Assembly: GCA_016703765.1 (NCBI GenBank)
Contig: JADJBL010000045.1
Span: forward strand, 124,001 to 188,000
DNA length: 64,000 nucleotides
Origin: Saprospirales bacterium
Lineage (GTDB): Bacteria > Bacteroidota > Bacteroidia > Chitinophagales > Saprospiraceae
Direction of reading: 5' to 3'
In this document: positions 46,706 through 56,425 of the stretch, piece by piece
Position numbering within the stretch: the stretch's first letter is position 1
Layout: every line of letters begins with the position of its first letter
Position numbers and translations under genes: made by a program
The notes under the pieces: generated by a model
Seen by the model: the letters and a program-made list of their open reading frames with translations, nothing else
Told to the model about the DNA's origin: nothing
Databases searched by the model: none

Positions 46706-48109
46706 ATGAAATACGATGTTACGGTGATCGGTTCCGGACCGGGCGGCTACGTCGCCGCCATCCGCTGCGCCCAGCTGGGGATGAAAACGGCCATTATTGA
46801 ACGTTACAATACCCTCGGAGGCACCTGCCTCAACGTGGGCTGCATCCCCTCCAAAGCCCTGTTGGACTCCTCCGAACACTACCACAATGCCAAAGAGAGT
46901 TTCGGATCGCATGGAATCCTCCTCAAGGACCTCCAGGTCGATATAGTGCAGATGGTCAGCCGGAAGCGGGATGTAGTGGATCAGACCGTGAAAGGGATTG
47001 AGTTCCTGATGAAGAAAAACAAGATCGACGTCTTTCACGGACACGGATCGTTTCTCGACGCCAACACTATTCAGGTGGCAAAAGCGGACGGTACCAAGGA
47101 GCAGATCCAAACCGCCAAGGTGATCATCGCCACCGGCTCCAAACCCATCGTGCCGGATATTTTCAACTACGATAAAAAGAGGGTGATCACCTCCACCGAA
47201 GCGCTCGAATTGCAGGAAATACCCAAGCGGATGGTCATCGTCGGCGGGGGTGTGATCGGGCTGGAAATCGGCTCCGTCTTCGCCCGCCTGGGCACGGAGA
47301 TCGAAGTGGTCGAATTTCTGGACCGGATCATCCCCGGCATGGACGGCGATTGCAGCAAGGAACTACAGCGGTCCCTGAAGAAACTGAATATGAAATTCCA
47401 CCTGGGCCACAAAGTAAATAAGGTCACAGCCAACAAAAAAGGCGTCGCGGTGGGAGTGGAGTCGAAAAAAGGCGACCAGTCCTTTGTCCTCGAAGCTGAC
47501 TATTGCCTGGTTGCCATCGGCCGGAAACCCTATACGGACAAGCTCGACCCCGAAAAGGCGGGCATCCGGGTGGACGAGAAGGGCCGCGTCGAGATAGACG
47601 AGCACATGCAGACCAATGTGCCCGGCATTTTCGCCATTGGCGACGTGGTGCGGGGCGCCATGCTTGCCCACAAGGCAGAGGAGGAGGGCATATTCGTGGC
47701 CGAATACATAGCAGGGCAAAAGCCCCATATCAACTACAACCTGATCCCCGGAGTGGTCTACACCTGGCCCGAGGTGTCCGCGGTGGGCCAGACGGAAGAG
47801 CAGTTAAAAGAAGCTGGAATCCCTTATAAGGCGGGGAAATTTCCTTTCCGCGCACTGGGTCGCGCCCGCGCGAGCACCGACCTGGATGGAATGGTGAAGG
47901 TCCTGGCTCATCAAGTCACCGATGAAATTCTGGGGGTGCATATCGTCGGACCGAGAGCCGCCGACCTGATTGCCGAAGCCGTAGCGGTTATGGAGTACCG
48001 CGGTTCGGCGGAAGACCTGGCCCGGATGAGCCATGCCCACCCCACTTTTGCGGAGGCGGTCAAGGAAGCGGCACTGGCAGCCACGGCCAACCGGGCGATC
48101 AATATGTGA
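46706..48109 (+). CDS. lpdA: Dihydrolipoyl dehydrogenase (E3)
   Basis: 467 residues. FAD motif (VTVIGSGPGGYVAAIR), redox disulphide GGTCLNVGCIPSK, NAD motif (MVIVGGGVIGLEIGSVF), second FAD motif (IFAIGDVVRGAMLAHKAEEE) and the C-terminal His-Glu dyad (HAHPTFAEAVKEAA). Reoxidises lipoamide in the pyruvate and 2-oxoglutarate dehydrogenase complexes and glycine cleavage. Third gene of the holB-ricT-lpdA run. Its last 11 bases overlap the end of the converging gene. Confidence 0.97.
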   Translation: MKYDVTVIGSGPGGYVAAIRCAQLGMKTAIIERYNTLGGTCLNVGCIPSKALLDSSEHYHNAKESFGSHGILLKDLQVDIVQMVSRKRDVVDQTVKGIEFLMKKNKIDVFHGHGSFLDANTIQVAKADGTKEQIQTAKVIIATGSKPIVPDIFNYDKKRVITSTEALELQEIPKRMVIVGGGVIGLEIGSVFARLGTEIEVVEFLDRIIPGMDGDCSKELQRSLKKLNMKFHLGHKVNKVTANKKGVAVGVESKKGDQSFVLEADYCLVAIGRKPYTDKLDPEKAGIRVDEKGRVEIDEHMQTNVPGIFAIGDVVRGAMLAHKAEEEGIFVAEYIAGQKPHINYNLIPGVVYTWPEVSAVGQTEEQLKEAGIPYKAGKFPFRALGRARASTDLDGMVKVLAHQVTDEILGVHIVGPRAADLIAEAVAVMEYRGSAEDLARMSHAHPTFAEAVKEAALAATANRAINM

Positions 48110-49523
48110 GCTCCCGAAGCTTGTCCAATATCCAGGGCTTATCCGCCAAGGCCTGGCAGTTTTCGACCTGCATCCGGATTTTTTCCAGCTGCTTCCTATC
48201 GCCCGGGTTGATATGGGACAGCTTTTTCACGAAACGAAGCACGTTCAGGTACTTCTGTTTCTCCTCCCTGGAGAGCAGTTTATTTCGTTGAAGAAATACG
48301 CGAAAGCTGTCTGATAGCGAATCCAGGGGCAAAAATTCCTTCAATTCGAAATAGGTTTTCAGCAACATGAGCTTTGCGCCCAGTGCGTACACAATGTCCT
48401 GATATTCTACCTCCCGGAGTTGTTCGATCACCTTTTCATATCGCTCCTGCTGGAAATAGACCTTGGCCAGGTTGTAGGTAAAGGCGTTTGCCTGGCTCGA
48501 ATCGCTCAGTTGGGGCGTGTATTCCCGAATGAAGCGTTCGGTCCATTCCAGCGCATTGACCCGAAGGCCCACCGTGATGATATTTTTGTAGTGAAAGGGG
48601 TCGAGCACCCCATCCGGAAGAAGGATCTTTGTTTCCAGGGCCAGCTGGTACAGGGCGAACAGTTCGTCGAAATACTCCGTCCTTCCTCTGTTGATCTTGG
48701 TATCGATGCAATAATTCAATAGATGGATGAACAGGTTGTACAGCTCATTTTTATCGAAGCGGTTTGCGCTTTCTTCCAGCAAGGACTTCAGGGAATGAAA
48801 GGCCGCTTCGTCGTCCGGTCGTTGCAGCATAGCCACCACCAGGAGATAGGCCTTTATAAGGGGAGTTTCTCCGTATGGGCTGGATGGTAGGTACTCCAAT
48901 AATCCCGGGATGGCGCCGATCTCTACATCCAGGGCGCGGGTTTTCTGGTATCCCAATCCTTCGGAAAGATTTTTGAGCTTTTGCGAAAAATAGAAGCTAT
49001 CCAGGTAGAAATCGGCCCTGCCGAGAAATTTCAGGGTATCCGGTTTGCCGGCTGTTTCGAGTTGGAGATGCCGGGCCCGCTCGATGAGAAACATCTGGTA
49101 ATAAGCCGAAGGGCTATGGGCGGGCTGTTTTTCAAGCGCGAGGTTTACTTGCCGCAGCACGCCTTCAAAGTGTTTGGTGAGCCCGGGGTCCAGCAGAAAC
49201 CCCAGTTTGGCCGAACCTTCTTCCAAGGGGTTGGCCAGAAAGCTGTGGCATGCCGTAAAGGTCAGGGCGTGGTTTGTCAGCTCGGACATAAGCCTACGCA
49301 GCGTTTGGTCCAGGTAAGGCGTCTTGTGAAAGAGTGCTTGCCACAATTCTTCTTTTTCCCGAATGGACCCGGTTGCGGGAATCACCTCCTGTACGAGGAG
49401 ATCAAATAGCCTGAGCAGGTCTTTGTTCTCATTGAAGTAAGGGGAGAGAAGGTATTTTCGAAAATGGAATAGATCGTTGGCGGAAAATGCGGCCAGTAAA
49501 GTGGTGGTTTTGGAATTTTTCAT
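48099..49523 (-). CDS. Helical-repeat protein of a Saprospiria-type family, function unknown
   Basis: 474 residues, no signal peptide and no membrane helix. The N-terminus LLAAFSANDLFHFRKYLLSP then YFNENKDLLRLF is a recurring pattern in paralogous hypothetical proteins of this bacterial group (from memory). The rest is entirely alpha-helical with TPR-like pairs (NAFTYNLAKVYFQQERYEKV, LGAKLMLLKTYFELKEF). ATG 49523 is chosen because the frame upstream is AT-rich non-coding DNA; a TACATTTG -7 box lies 89 bases before it. Probably a cytoplasmic scaffold; nothing more can be said. Confidence 0.75.
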   Translation of the reverse strand: MKNSKTTTLLAAFSANDLFHFRKYLLSPYFNENKDLLRLFDLLVQEVIPATGSIREKEELWQALFHKTPYLDQTLRRLMSELTNHALTFTACHSFLANPLEEGSAKLGFLLDPGLTKHFEGVLRQVNLALEKQPAHSPSAYYQMFLIERARHLQLETAGKPDTLKFLGRADFYLDSFYFSQKLKNLSEGLGYQKTRALDVEIGAIPGLLEYLPSSPYGETPLIKAYLLVVAMLQRPDDEAAFHSLKSLLEESANRFDKNELYNLFIHLLNYCIDTKINRGRTEYFDELFALYQLALETKILLPDGVLDPFHYKNIITVGLRVNALEWTERFIREYTPQLSDSSQANAFTYNLAKVYFQQERYEKVIEQLREVEYQDIVYALGAKLMLLKTYFELKEFLPLDSLSDSFRVFLQRNKLLSREEKQKYLNVLRFVKKLSHINPGDRKQLEKIRMQVENCQALADKPWILDKLRELTY

Positions 49524-49611
49524 CACATTCCCTACAAAAGAAAATTTTTCGACAGGGTAAAAAATTGATTGACAGATAGATTTATAAAAATTAATTATAG
49601 TGCTCGTTAAA

Positions 49612-49619
49612 CAAATGTA
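49612..49619 (-). promoter_or_regulatory. -7 box (TACATTTG) of the helical-repeat gene
   Basis: Minus-strand TACATTTG in the AT-rich divergent gap, 89 bases before the ATG at 49523. No clear -33 element. Confidence 0.4.
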
Positions 49620-49710
49620 AAGAAATGTTCTTTCTATTATCTGCGAAACGGAGCATTTTTGTATCAGTGAAAGACCCTTTTCCGATTTATCCCAACAAAA
49701 ACCCTGCAGT

Positions 49711-52038
49711 ATGAATGGGCAACTACCGCTGTTTCTCCCGAACTTTTTCACCGGAAAAGGGGCCCTTGTTTTATGTATCTGGTTCTTAAGCCTTTGGGCA
49801 AGCCAGCCTCTGATGTCTCAGTGCGAACTGAGCGGTCTGGTGGTAGATGCCTCCGATAACGGCACCTGTTCCCTGGTGATTTCCGGGCCCGGTTTGCCGG
49901 TGCTCGAACTACAGGGCAACCCTTTTAGCCTGGCGTCGGGGGACGAGGTCAATTTCTCCTTTGATACTTTCCCCGGACCCATTTGCGGGCTCGGCATCCC
50001 GGTATCTCTTTCCTGTGTGGTAGTTGTTTCCAGCAGTTCCAACACGACTTATTGCAATGCTAAATACGCATGGGAAGCTGATTCCCTCAACCCTTTCTGC
50101 CTGTTATTCCAACCCTACATCAACCCTCCTCTTGGCGATACTTACTATTGGGATTTCGGAGACGGATTCTCTTCCTCTCAGCCGGCCCCCTGGCATACCT
50201 ACGCCCTTGAAGGAGAATACACGGTTTGCCTGACCCTTACCGACCAGAGTGGTTGCACCAATACCTCCTGCGAAACGCTCGTGATCGGAAACCCGCCGAG
50301 CTATTGCGACTTTGGAGCGAGTACGGTAGTCGATGGGCTGGAATTGACGGCTGAAATTTTCAATTACGCAGATTACGGGCCGTACTACCCTCAAAACATC
50401 GAATGGTATAACGGCAGCACAAGCGAGATTTTGGGAACCCTCCCCATCCTGATCTACACCCTGGCAGACTCCAGTGCCCTGGAGGAGTTGTGCGCCGTTT
50501 ACCAGGTGGAATACCCCGACGGAACGATCTGCGAAGGAAGCTGGTGTGGAAATATCTGGGAGAGCACGGAGTGCATTGACTCTACGCTGATCCAACCGAA
50601 TTTTCAATGCCCCAACGTCTTCCTGCCGGTCTGCGGCTGCGATGGCGTGACCTATGCCAACGAATGCGAAGCGAAATATTATTACGGAGTAAGCTCATGG
50701 ACTCAGGGCCCTTGCGCGGGGTATTACGGCGATTGCGTGGCGTATTGCTATTACTACCAGATGACCGACACCTCTTATTTCGTCGTCAATACCTCGGTAG
50801 GAGATTATGACCAGTTTCACTGGATACTGGACGGAGGCGCGCCAACGGCCAATAACGTCGGCAATTTTCTGCTCAGCATGCCGGAAGAAGGCTACCACAA
50901 AATATGCATCGAGATATGGGACACCGACTCGGGCTGTTCCTCCAGTTATTGCAAGGACCTCTACTTCGGAGACCCCGACGCCGAGTGCAACTACACGGAT
51001 TGCGTATGGCCGGGAGACGCGAATGGCGATTATGTCGCCAATGTGTACGACCTGTTGAATATAGGCCTCGGATATGGCTGCATCGGAGTGGAGCGTCCGG
51101 ACGCCGAGCTTGCATGGGTAGGCCAGCCCGCGCCGAGCTGGGGACTGTCCGTGCTGGCGGGAACCGATTATAAACACCTCGATTGCAACGGCGATGGCCT
51201 GGTCATCTACAACGACGTCAACGCCATCGACCAGAACTATACTTCGGGTACTCCGCCGGAGCCAAGCCCACATACCAATGGACTGCAAGTCTACTTCTTC
51301 TTTGACCAGGATACCATCTTCGTCGATGAGACGACTCCTGAATTCATTCCCGTCACGGGAGGCTTGTACGTCGGAACGCCTCTGGAGCCCGCAGTGGACC
51401 TCCACGGCCTCGGTATTTCCCTGATCTATCCGCAGCAAGACCTCCTCGACCCCTATTCCACTACGGCGGATTACCTGGACAATTGCTTCTTCGGTGTGTC
51501 CAACCAATCCCTATGGATGTACCGCGACCTATACGATGAAAAGAGGATGGATATGGCCTTCTCCCGCAAAGCGGGGCAGGGCGCCAACGGCTATGGCCCT
51601 ATCGCCAATGTCGGGTTTATCATTATCAGCGATATCATCGGGGGCCGGACGGAGGAGTACATTCCTTTTGAAATGATCATCGACGGAATCCAGCTGATCG
51701 ACGAAAACGGGGTCTTGCTTCCCTACAACCTGCCCGTGCCGGTAGATTCTCTGATCATCGTAAACAAACTCGGCACCGGATTGAAGGAGACGGGCCCGGC
51801 GTCGCAGATCCAACTCTTTCCCAACCCCGCCAAAGACAGGATTTGGGCCGAGTGGGATGGAATTGAAGTTCAATCCGCCATTCTCTTCAATGCTCTAGGG
51901 CAGGAGTTGAAAGAACTCCCGGTTACTTCCGGCAGGCAGGAATGGTCGCTGGAAGGATTGACCCAAGGGGTTTACTCGGTTCAATTCCACACCGAAAAAG
52001 GGGTGCTCAGCAAAAAGTTTGTGGTGGTGGGTCGTTGA
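49711..52038 (+). CDS. T9SS type A cargo protein with PKD, Kazal inhibitor and dockerin-like domains
   Basis: 775 residues. Signal peptide (LVLCIWFLSLWASQPLMSQ), a PKD domain (DTYYWDFGDGFSSSQPAPWH, about 145-195), then a Kazal-type module at about 300-335 with the classic spacing (PVCGCDGVTYANECEAKYYY ... GPC). A second PKD-like domain and a dockerin-like Ca2+ pair (GDANGDYVANVYDLL, LDCNGDGLVIYNDVNAID) follow, then a cohesin-like beta region and a type A CTD (LFPNPAKDRIWAEW ... LTQGVYSVQF ... KFVVVGR). Likely a surface or matrix protein that blocks serine proteases. Confidence 0.88.
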   Translation: MNGQLPLFLPNFFTGKGALVLCIWFLSLWASQPLMSQCELSGLVVDASDNGTCSLVISGPGLPVLELQGNPFSLASGDEVNFSFDTFPGPICGLGIPVSLSCVVVVSSSSNTTYCNAKYAWEADSLNPFCLLFQPYINPPLGDTYYWDFGDGFSSSQPAPWHTYALEGEYTVCLTLTDQSGCTNTSCETLVIGNPPSYCDFGASTVVDGLELTAEIFNYADYGPYYPQNIEWYNGSTSEILGTLPILIYTLADSSALEELCAVYQVEYPDGTICEGSWCGNIWESTECIDSTLIQPNFQCPNVFLPVCGCDGVTYANECEAKYYYGVSSWTQGPCAGYYGDCVAYCYYYQMTDTSYFVVNTSVGDYDQFHWILDGGAPTANNVGNFLLSMPEEGYHKICIEIWDTDSGCSSSYCKDLYFGDPDAECNYTDCVWPGDANGDYVANVYDLLNIGLGYGCIGVERPDAELAWVGQPAPSWGLSVLAGTDYKHLDCNGDGLVIYNDVNAIDQNYTSGTPPEPSPHTNGLQVYFFFDQDTIFVDETTPEFIPVTGGLYVGTPLEPAVDLHGLGISLIYPQQDLLDPYSTTADYLDNCFFGVSNQSLWMYRDLYDEKRMDMAFSRKAGQGANGYGPIANVGFIIISDIIGGRTEEYIPFEMIIDGIQLIDENGVLLPYNLPVPVDSLIIVNKLGTGLKETGPASQIQLFPNPAKDRIWAEWDGIEVQSAILFNALGQELKELPVTSGRQEWSLEGLTQGVYSVQFHTEKGVLSKKFVVVGR

Positions 52039-52042
52039 TCTT

Positions 52043-52711
52043 TTACGCCCCGGCTACGACGATGGCGATTTCGCCCTTTATGGTTTGAGGATTGGCGCTG
52101 TAATGGGCATGGATTTCCGCCAGGGTTCCGCCGATTTTTTCCTCGAAAATCTTGCTCAGCTCCCGGCAAACGCAGGCTTTCCGGTCGGCGCCGCAATGCG
52201 TTTGGAGCTCTTCCAGGCAGCGCAGCAGGCGGTGAGGCGACTCATATAACACGAAGGTATTCGGCAGGGAGGCCAGGTACTGAAAGCGGGTCTGGCGCCC
52301 TTTTTTATGGGGAAGAAAGCCCTCATAGTGGAAGCGGTCGCAAGGCAGGCCCGAGCTGACCAGTGCAGGCACGAAGGCCGTTGGGCCAGGAAGGCAATCG
52401 ATGCGGACCCCGTGTTCGACGCAGGCCCGGATGAGCAGGAAGCCGGGATCCGAGATTCCGGGGGTGCCGGCATCGGTGATCAGGGCCATATTCACGCCGT
52501 GTTGGAGTTGACCGAGGATCTGGGGGGTTACGCCGTGCTCGTTGTGCGCATGATAGGAGCGCAGGGGTTTGTCGATCTGGAAATGCGCCAGTAGTTTCCC
52601 CGAAGTCCGCGTGTCTTCCGCAAGGATGAGGTCGACGGAGCGAAGGACGGAAAGCGCGCGGAGCGTGATATCCTCCAGGTTGCCGATGGGAGTGGGGACG
52701 ATGTAAAGCAA
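52043..52711 (-). CDS. rsmI: 16S rRNA (cytidine1402-2'-O)-methyltransferase
   Basis: 222 residues from a TTG start at 52711; no ATG is available before the conserved opening LYIVPTPIGNLEDITLRAL. Tetrapyrrole-methylase fold with EDTRTSG, SDAGTPGISDPG (SAM site) and LPGPTAFVPALVSSGLP. Methylates the 2'-OH of C1402 in the ribosomal decoding centre. Ten bases after purS, third gene of the pssA-purS-rsmI operon. Confidence 0.93.
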   Translation of the reverse strand: MLYIVPTPIGNLEDITLRALSVLRSVDLILAEDTRTSGKLLAHFQIDKPLRSYHAHNEHGVTPQILGQLQHGVNMALITDAGTPGISDPGFLLIRACVEHGVRIDCLPGPTAFVPALVSSGLPCDRFHYEGFLPHKKGRQTRFQYLASLPNTFVLYESPHRLLRCLEELQTHCGADRKACVCRELSKIFEEKIGGTLAEIHAHYSANPQTIKGEIAIVVAGA

Positions 52712-52721
52712 AGCAGAAAAT

Positions 52722-52969
52722 TTAGGCCGAAGGCCTGAGTACAAAAGAATACGTCTCCATAATGGGGTTGGACAAAAGCCGTTTGCAGGCGTCGTCCACT
52801 TTGCCCCGGGCTTCCTGTTCGGAAGAGGCTTCGAGGAACATCTGGATCCGCTTACCGATCCGAACATCCTCTACCCCGTCGATATGCAGGGTTTTCATGC
52901 TCAGGGCCACGGTTTTGCCCTGGGTAGTTCTTTGTGAGGCATGACATCGATTTCTGCGACAAATTTCAT
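52722..52969 (-). CDS. purS: Phosphoribosylformylglycinamidine synthase subunit PurS, frameshifted
   Basis: About 82-84 residues after repair. The ATG at 52969 gives MKFVAEIDVMPHKEL; the frame then breaks near 52916-52930 and resumes as GKTVALSMKTLHIDGVEDVR to SNPIMETYSFVLRPSA. The family motif between the halves is usually ELLDPQGK, so about seven bases (or any number that leaves one over) are missing. PurS bridges PurL and PurQ in the fourth step of purine synthesis. Its ATG overlaps the pssA stop (ATGA). Two purine genes in this window are hit by frameshifts, purS and purH. Confidence 0.9.
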
Positions 52970-53679
52970 GGCCGGGTATTTTTTTGAAAAAGGTAAAGGG
53001 TCAGCGAAACAAGGAGGTATAACACGATGATAACGGAAAATGCCGCCTCCCGCCAAATGGCCAGGAGGAGTATGGCAACGGCAGCAAAGATAAATTTAAT
53101 CTCGTTCCCCTTCCAGCCAAAGGATTTGAATTTCATGGCGAACATGGGAAGGGGGGCGTTTAATAAAAAGCTGAAGAGCCCAACCAGGGCGTATAAAACC
53201 CATGTCTTCTCCAGTAAAGGTTTCAACCCGAAGAAGTCGGACTGATAGATCATGAGCAGGCCCAGGGTAAAGAGGGTCAGGGAAGGCGTGGGCAGGCCGA
53301 TGAAGGAATCGGTTTGGCGGGTGTCGAGGTTGAAGCGCGCCAGTCGGAGCCCGGCGGCTGCGGATACCAGGAAGCCCGGTATGGCGGGCCAGCAAATCGT
53401 GCCAAGCGCCTGCCCTTGGGCCATAGTGAGCAACTGGTAGAAAATGACGCCCGGGACGACCCCGAAGGAAACTGCGTCGGCGATGGAGTCGAGTTCTTTT
53501 CCGAGAGGGGAAGAGACCCCGAGCATTCTCGCCACCGCGCCGTCGATATAGTCGGCGAAAATGGCGCCCAGCACGAGCCAGACTGCGAGCTGAAACTGTC
53601 CGTACAGCACCGCGAGGATGGCCAGGCAGCCGAGGAACAGGTTGGAGAGCGTAAGAGCGTTGGGAATATGCTTGAGCAT
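52966..53679 (-). CDS. pssA: CDP-diacylglycerol-serine O-phosphatidyltransferase
   Basis: 237 residues with about seven membrane helices. The CDP-alcohol phosphotransferase motif is complete (DYIDGAVAR then GKELDSIAD). Makes phosphatidylserine, the precursor of phosphatidylethanolamine. ATG 53679 (MLKHIPNALTLSNLFLGCLA) is preferred over 53709 because a -7 box at 53697-53704 lies between them. Translationally coupled to purS by a four-base overlap. Confidence 0.94.
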   Translation of the reverse strand: MLKHIPNALTLSNLFLGCLAILAVLYGQFQLAVWLVLGAIFADYIDGAVARMLGVSSPLGKELDSIADAVSFGVVPGVIFYQLLTMAQGQALGTICWPAIPGFLVSAAAGLRLARFNLDTRQTDSFIGLPTPSLTLFTLGLLMIYQSDFFGLKPLLEKTWVLYALVGLFSFLLNAPLPMFAMKFKSFGWKGNEIKFIFAAVAILLLAIWREAAFSVIIVLYLLVSLTLYLFQKNTRP

Positions 53680-53696
53680 GGTCGTATTGTTGCAGG

Positions 53697-53704
53697 CAAA
53701 GGTA
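53697..53704 (-). promoter_or_regulatory. -7 box (TACCTTTG) of pssA-purS-rsmI
   Basis: Minus-strand TACCTTTG 18 bases before the pssA ATG; it fixes that start codon because the earlier ATG would lie upstream of the transcript. Confidence 0.5.
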
Positions 53705-53795
53705 CCCATTCAAATGTCGGCAGTTAATTAATTTGGCAGTACTTTTACGGAATTCCCGGCGTTTTTTTCAGAGAAAACAGATCAACCAAAAGGCG

Positions 53796-55870
53796 ATGAG
53801 AAAACAAGGCATACTATCCGGAATACTACTTTGCATTTTCCCCATGCTGGTTTGGGCCCAGCCTTCCAACGACGAATGTCTGGGCGCCATCGTACTGAGC
53901 GATGTCGATAATTTCTGCTCTAACGAGGCAGTCTTTACCACAGTCGGCGCCACGGTTTCTCCGACAGGCCTTCCCTTTTGTTTCCCCTCTTTAGCCGGAG
54001 ATGTGTGGTTCTCCTTTGTGGCGCAGGCAACCGAAGTGTCGGTTACGGTGATCGGGAACACCCCGTTCAACCCCGGCGGCACGCTGGAAGACCCTCAGGC
54101 CGTCATTTATGCGGGCAATTGCGTCAACCTCACCGAGATCCAGTGCATCTCCGATGCATTTAATGCCAATGTGGCCGAAACCTATGCCGGCCCTCTGGTG
54201 GTGGGCGCTACCTACTATATCCGCGTGGATGCCCGGAATGGCAACCAGGGAACCTTCAAATTGTGCGTCAACAATTTCAACGCCATCCCCGACCCCAACT
54301 CCGACTGTCCGACCGGGGTGGTCTTGTGCGATAAATCCGCCTTCACCGTCGAATCGCTCGTCGGAGAAGGCAATCTCACCAATGAGGTGGACCCCGGTTC
54401 CTGCCTTCAGTCCGAATTTAGTTCGGCCTGGTACAAATGGACCTGCAAGGACGCCGGCACCCTCACCTTTACCCTGACCCCCAACAACCCGACGGATGAC
54501 CTGGATTTTGCGGTGTACGAGCTGCCGAATATCGAAACCTGCAGCGGGAAGATCCTGTTGCGCTGCGAAGCTGCCGGGGAAAACGTCGGCCAGCCCTTCA
54601 GCAATTGGGAGGACTGCACGGGTCCGACGGGTTTGAACACCTCTTCTACCGACATCGTGGAACTTCCTGGCTGTGCGGCCGATGCCGATAATTTTGTAGC
54701 CGCGCTGAATATGGAGGCCGGCAAGAGCTATGCCTTGCTCATCAACAACTTTACCGAATCGGGCAATGGTTTTTCCATCACCTGGGGCGGCACGGGTACG
54801 TTTCTGGGTCCGGAAGCGGCTATGAAAGTACAGCCCGAACTGGAGAACGCGTGCGATATCGACGTGGTCACTTTCACCGACGATTCCGATCTGCCGCCCG
54901 GTTTTACGGCTTCTTACAACTGGTTTTTCGGCATCGGGGCCACTCCGGCCACGGCCACAGGGCCGGGACCCCACCAAATCGTCTACAGTTCATTCGGCCT
55001 GAAATCCATCGTGTTGCAGCTAGTGACCGATCAGGGCTGCATCGTGACGGAGGTGCGGCAGATCTTCATCGAACCCTGCTGCGATCCGGTCACCAACCTC
55101 GATGTCAGCCTGGAAGATGTAACCGACCCCATCTGTTTTGGGGACCCCAACGGCGCGCTCAGCGTATCCGGCTCGGGAGGTACGCCGGGATACCAGTTCA
55201 GCATCGATGGGGAGAGCTTCGTGCCCCTGGGCGATTTTATCAATATCCCATCGGGTACTTACACTGTGTACATCCAGGACATCAAGGGCTGTATCGACTC
55301 GCTGGAAGCCACGCTGACAGACCCGCCGGAATTGATCGTGGACGCGGGCCCGGATGTGACGATCAACCTCGCGGAATCGACCCAACTGCACGCCACCTAC
55401 GTGCCACCCAACGAGGTATTGGACACCGTATGGTGGAACAATACGGGCTCGCTCAGTTGTCCCGACTGTTTTAACCCCATCGCCACGCCTTACGTGACGA
55501 CTGTTTTTACCATTACCATAGAAAACCTGGTGGGTTGTATTGCGGAGGACTCCGTCACGGTTTTTGTGATTCCGGTGCGGCCGGTTTTTATTCCCAATAT
55601 GTTTACGCCCAATTTCGACGGCATCAACGATTGGTTTACGGCCTACGGAGGCCCTGCGGCCCGGCAGATCGAATCGGTCAAGATATTCCACCGCTGGGGA
55701 GGACGGGTCTTCGAGAACGACGACATCCCCTGGGCGCCGAAGACCTCGGCTGGGACGGCACCCTGAACGGGAAAGTGCTCAACAGCGGGGTGTACGTGTA
55801 TATGTTCGAGATTTCCTTTCTCGATGGAGTGGAGTTGATTTATAGCGGGGATATTAATTTGGTGAGGTAG
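53796..55870 (+). CDS. T9SS type B cargo protein, frameshifted near its end
   Basis: About 691 residues after repair. Signal peptide (ILLCIFPMLVWAQ), two PPC-like domains with DVWFSFVAQATEVSVTV and SAWYKWTCKDAGTLTFTL (about 25-340), a PKD-like domain, a SprB-type repeat (DPICFGDPNGALSVSGSGG), and the type B sorting domain (FTPNFDGINDWFTAYGG ... KIFHRWGGRVFEN). The frame then fails; one C added to the run 55727-55730 gives IPLGAEDLGWDGTLNGKVLN and GVYVYMFEI to the stop at 55870. Without repair the protein lacks the last sorting strands. Predicted adhesin-like surface protein. Confidence 0.87.
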
Positions 55871-55935
55871 GGTATTCGCCAGACTTGTCAAAAAAAGATT
55901 AACATTTTACTAAAACCTTCTTTCGTTTATTTCGT

Positions 55936-55943
55936 TTACTTTT
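55936..55943 (+). promoter_or_regulatory. -7 box (TACTTTTG) of the toxin-antitoxin pair
   Basis: TACTTTTG 27 bases before the antitoxin ATG in a strongly AT-rich gap. The -33 element is unclear. Confidence 0.45.
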
Positions 55944-55969
55944 GTAAAAAGTAGATCAATAAACCGGCC

Positions 55970-56425
55970 ATGAATCATCTCGAAGAGATAAAACGACCTA
56001 CAAAGCAAGAACAAGAAACTGCAAGAAAGTCATACAATGCCCTCAATGCCATGCTTGAAAGGTTAGGCAGCGCTAATCCTGAAATTGAGATCGAAGAAAC
56101 AAAAGAGAAGATCAGGATTCCATTGCGGGTATTGAAGCTACTAGTCAAGATTTTGGAGGCAACCAGCCAGGGAACACCCATCTCGATCATTCCGATTGCT
56201 ACCGAAATGACTACGCAAGCAGCAGCCGAGTTACTTGGCTGCTCAAGGCCCCATCTCGTGAAACTCCTCGAAGATGGCGAAATACCCTTCACAAAAGTGG
56301 GAAAACACAGGCGGGTCAAGTTCGAAGATGTGATGAAATTCAAGATGGCAAAGCGGAAAGAAAGAGAAGCGCTTCTCATTGAGATAATAAAAGGTGACGA
56401 GGAACTGGGGTTATATGATTCATAG
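55970..56425 (+). CDS. Excisionase-like HTH antitoxin
   Basis: 151 residues. An N-terminal helical region (about 1-75) precedes a MerR/excisionase-type helix-turn-helix (TTQAAAELLGCSRPHLVKLL, then GEIPFTKVGKHRRVKFEDV). This layout is known from antitoxins paired with PIN toxins. Its last 11 bases overlap the toxin gene. It should neutralise the toxin and repress the pair's promoter. Base composition is more AT-rich than the surrounding genes. Confidence 0.85.
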   Translation: MNHLEEIKRPTKQEQETARKSYNALNAMLERLGSANPEIEIEETKEKIRIPLRVLKLLVKILEATSQGTPISIIPIATEMTTQAAAELLGCSRPHLVKLLEDGEIPFTKVGKHRRVKFEDVMKFKMAKRKEREALLIEIIKGDEELGLYDS

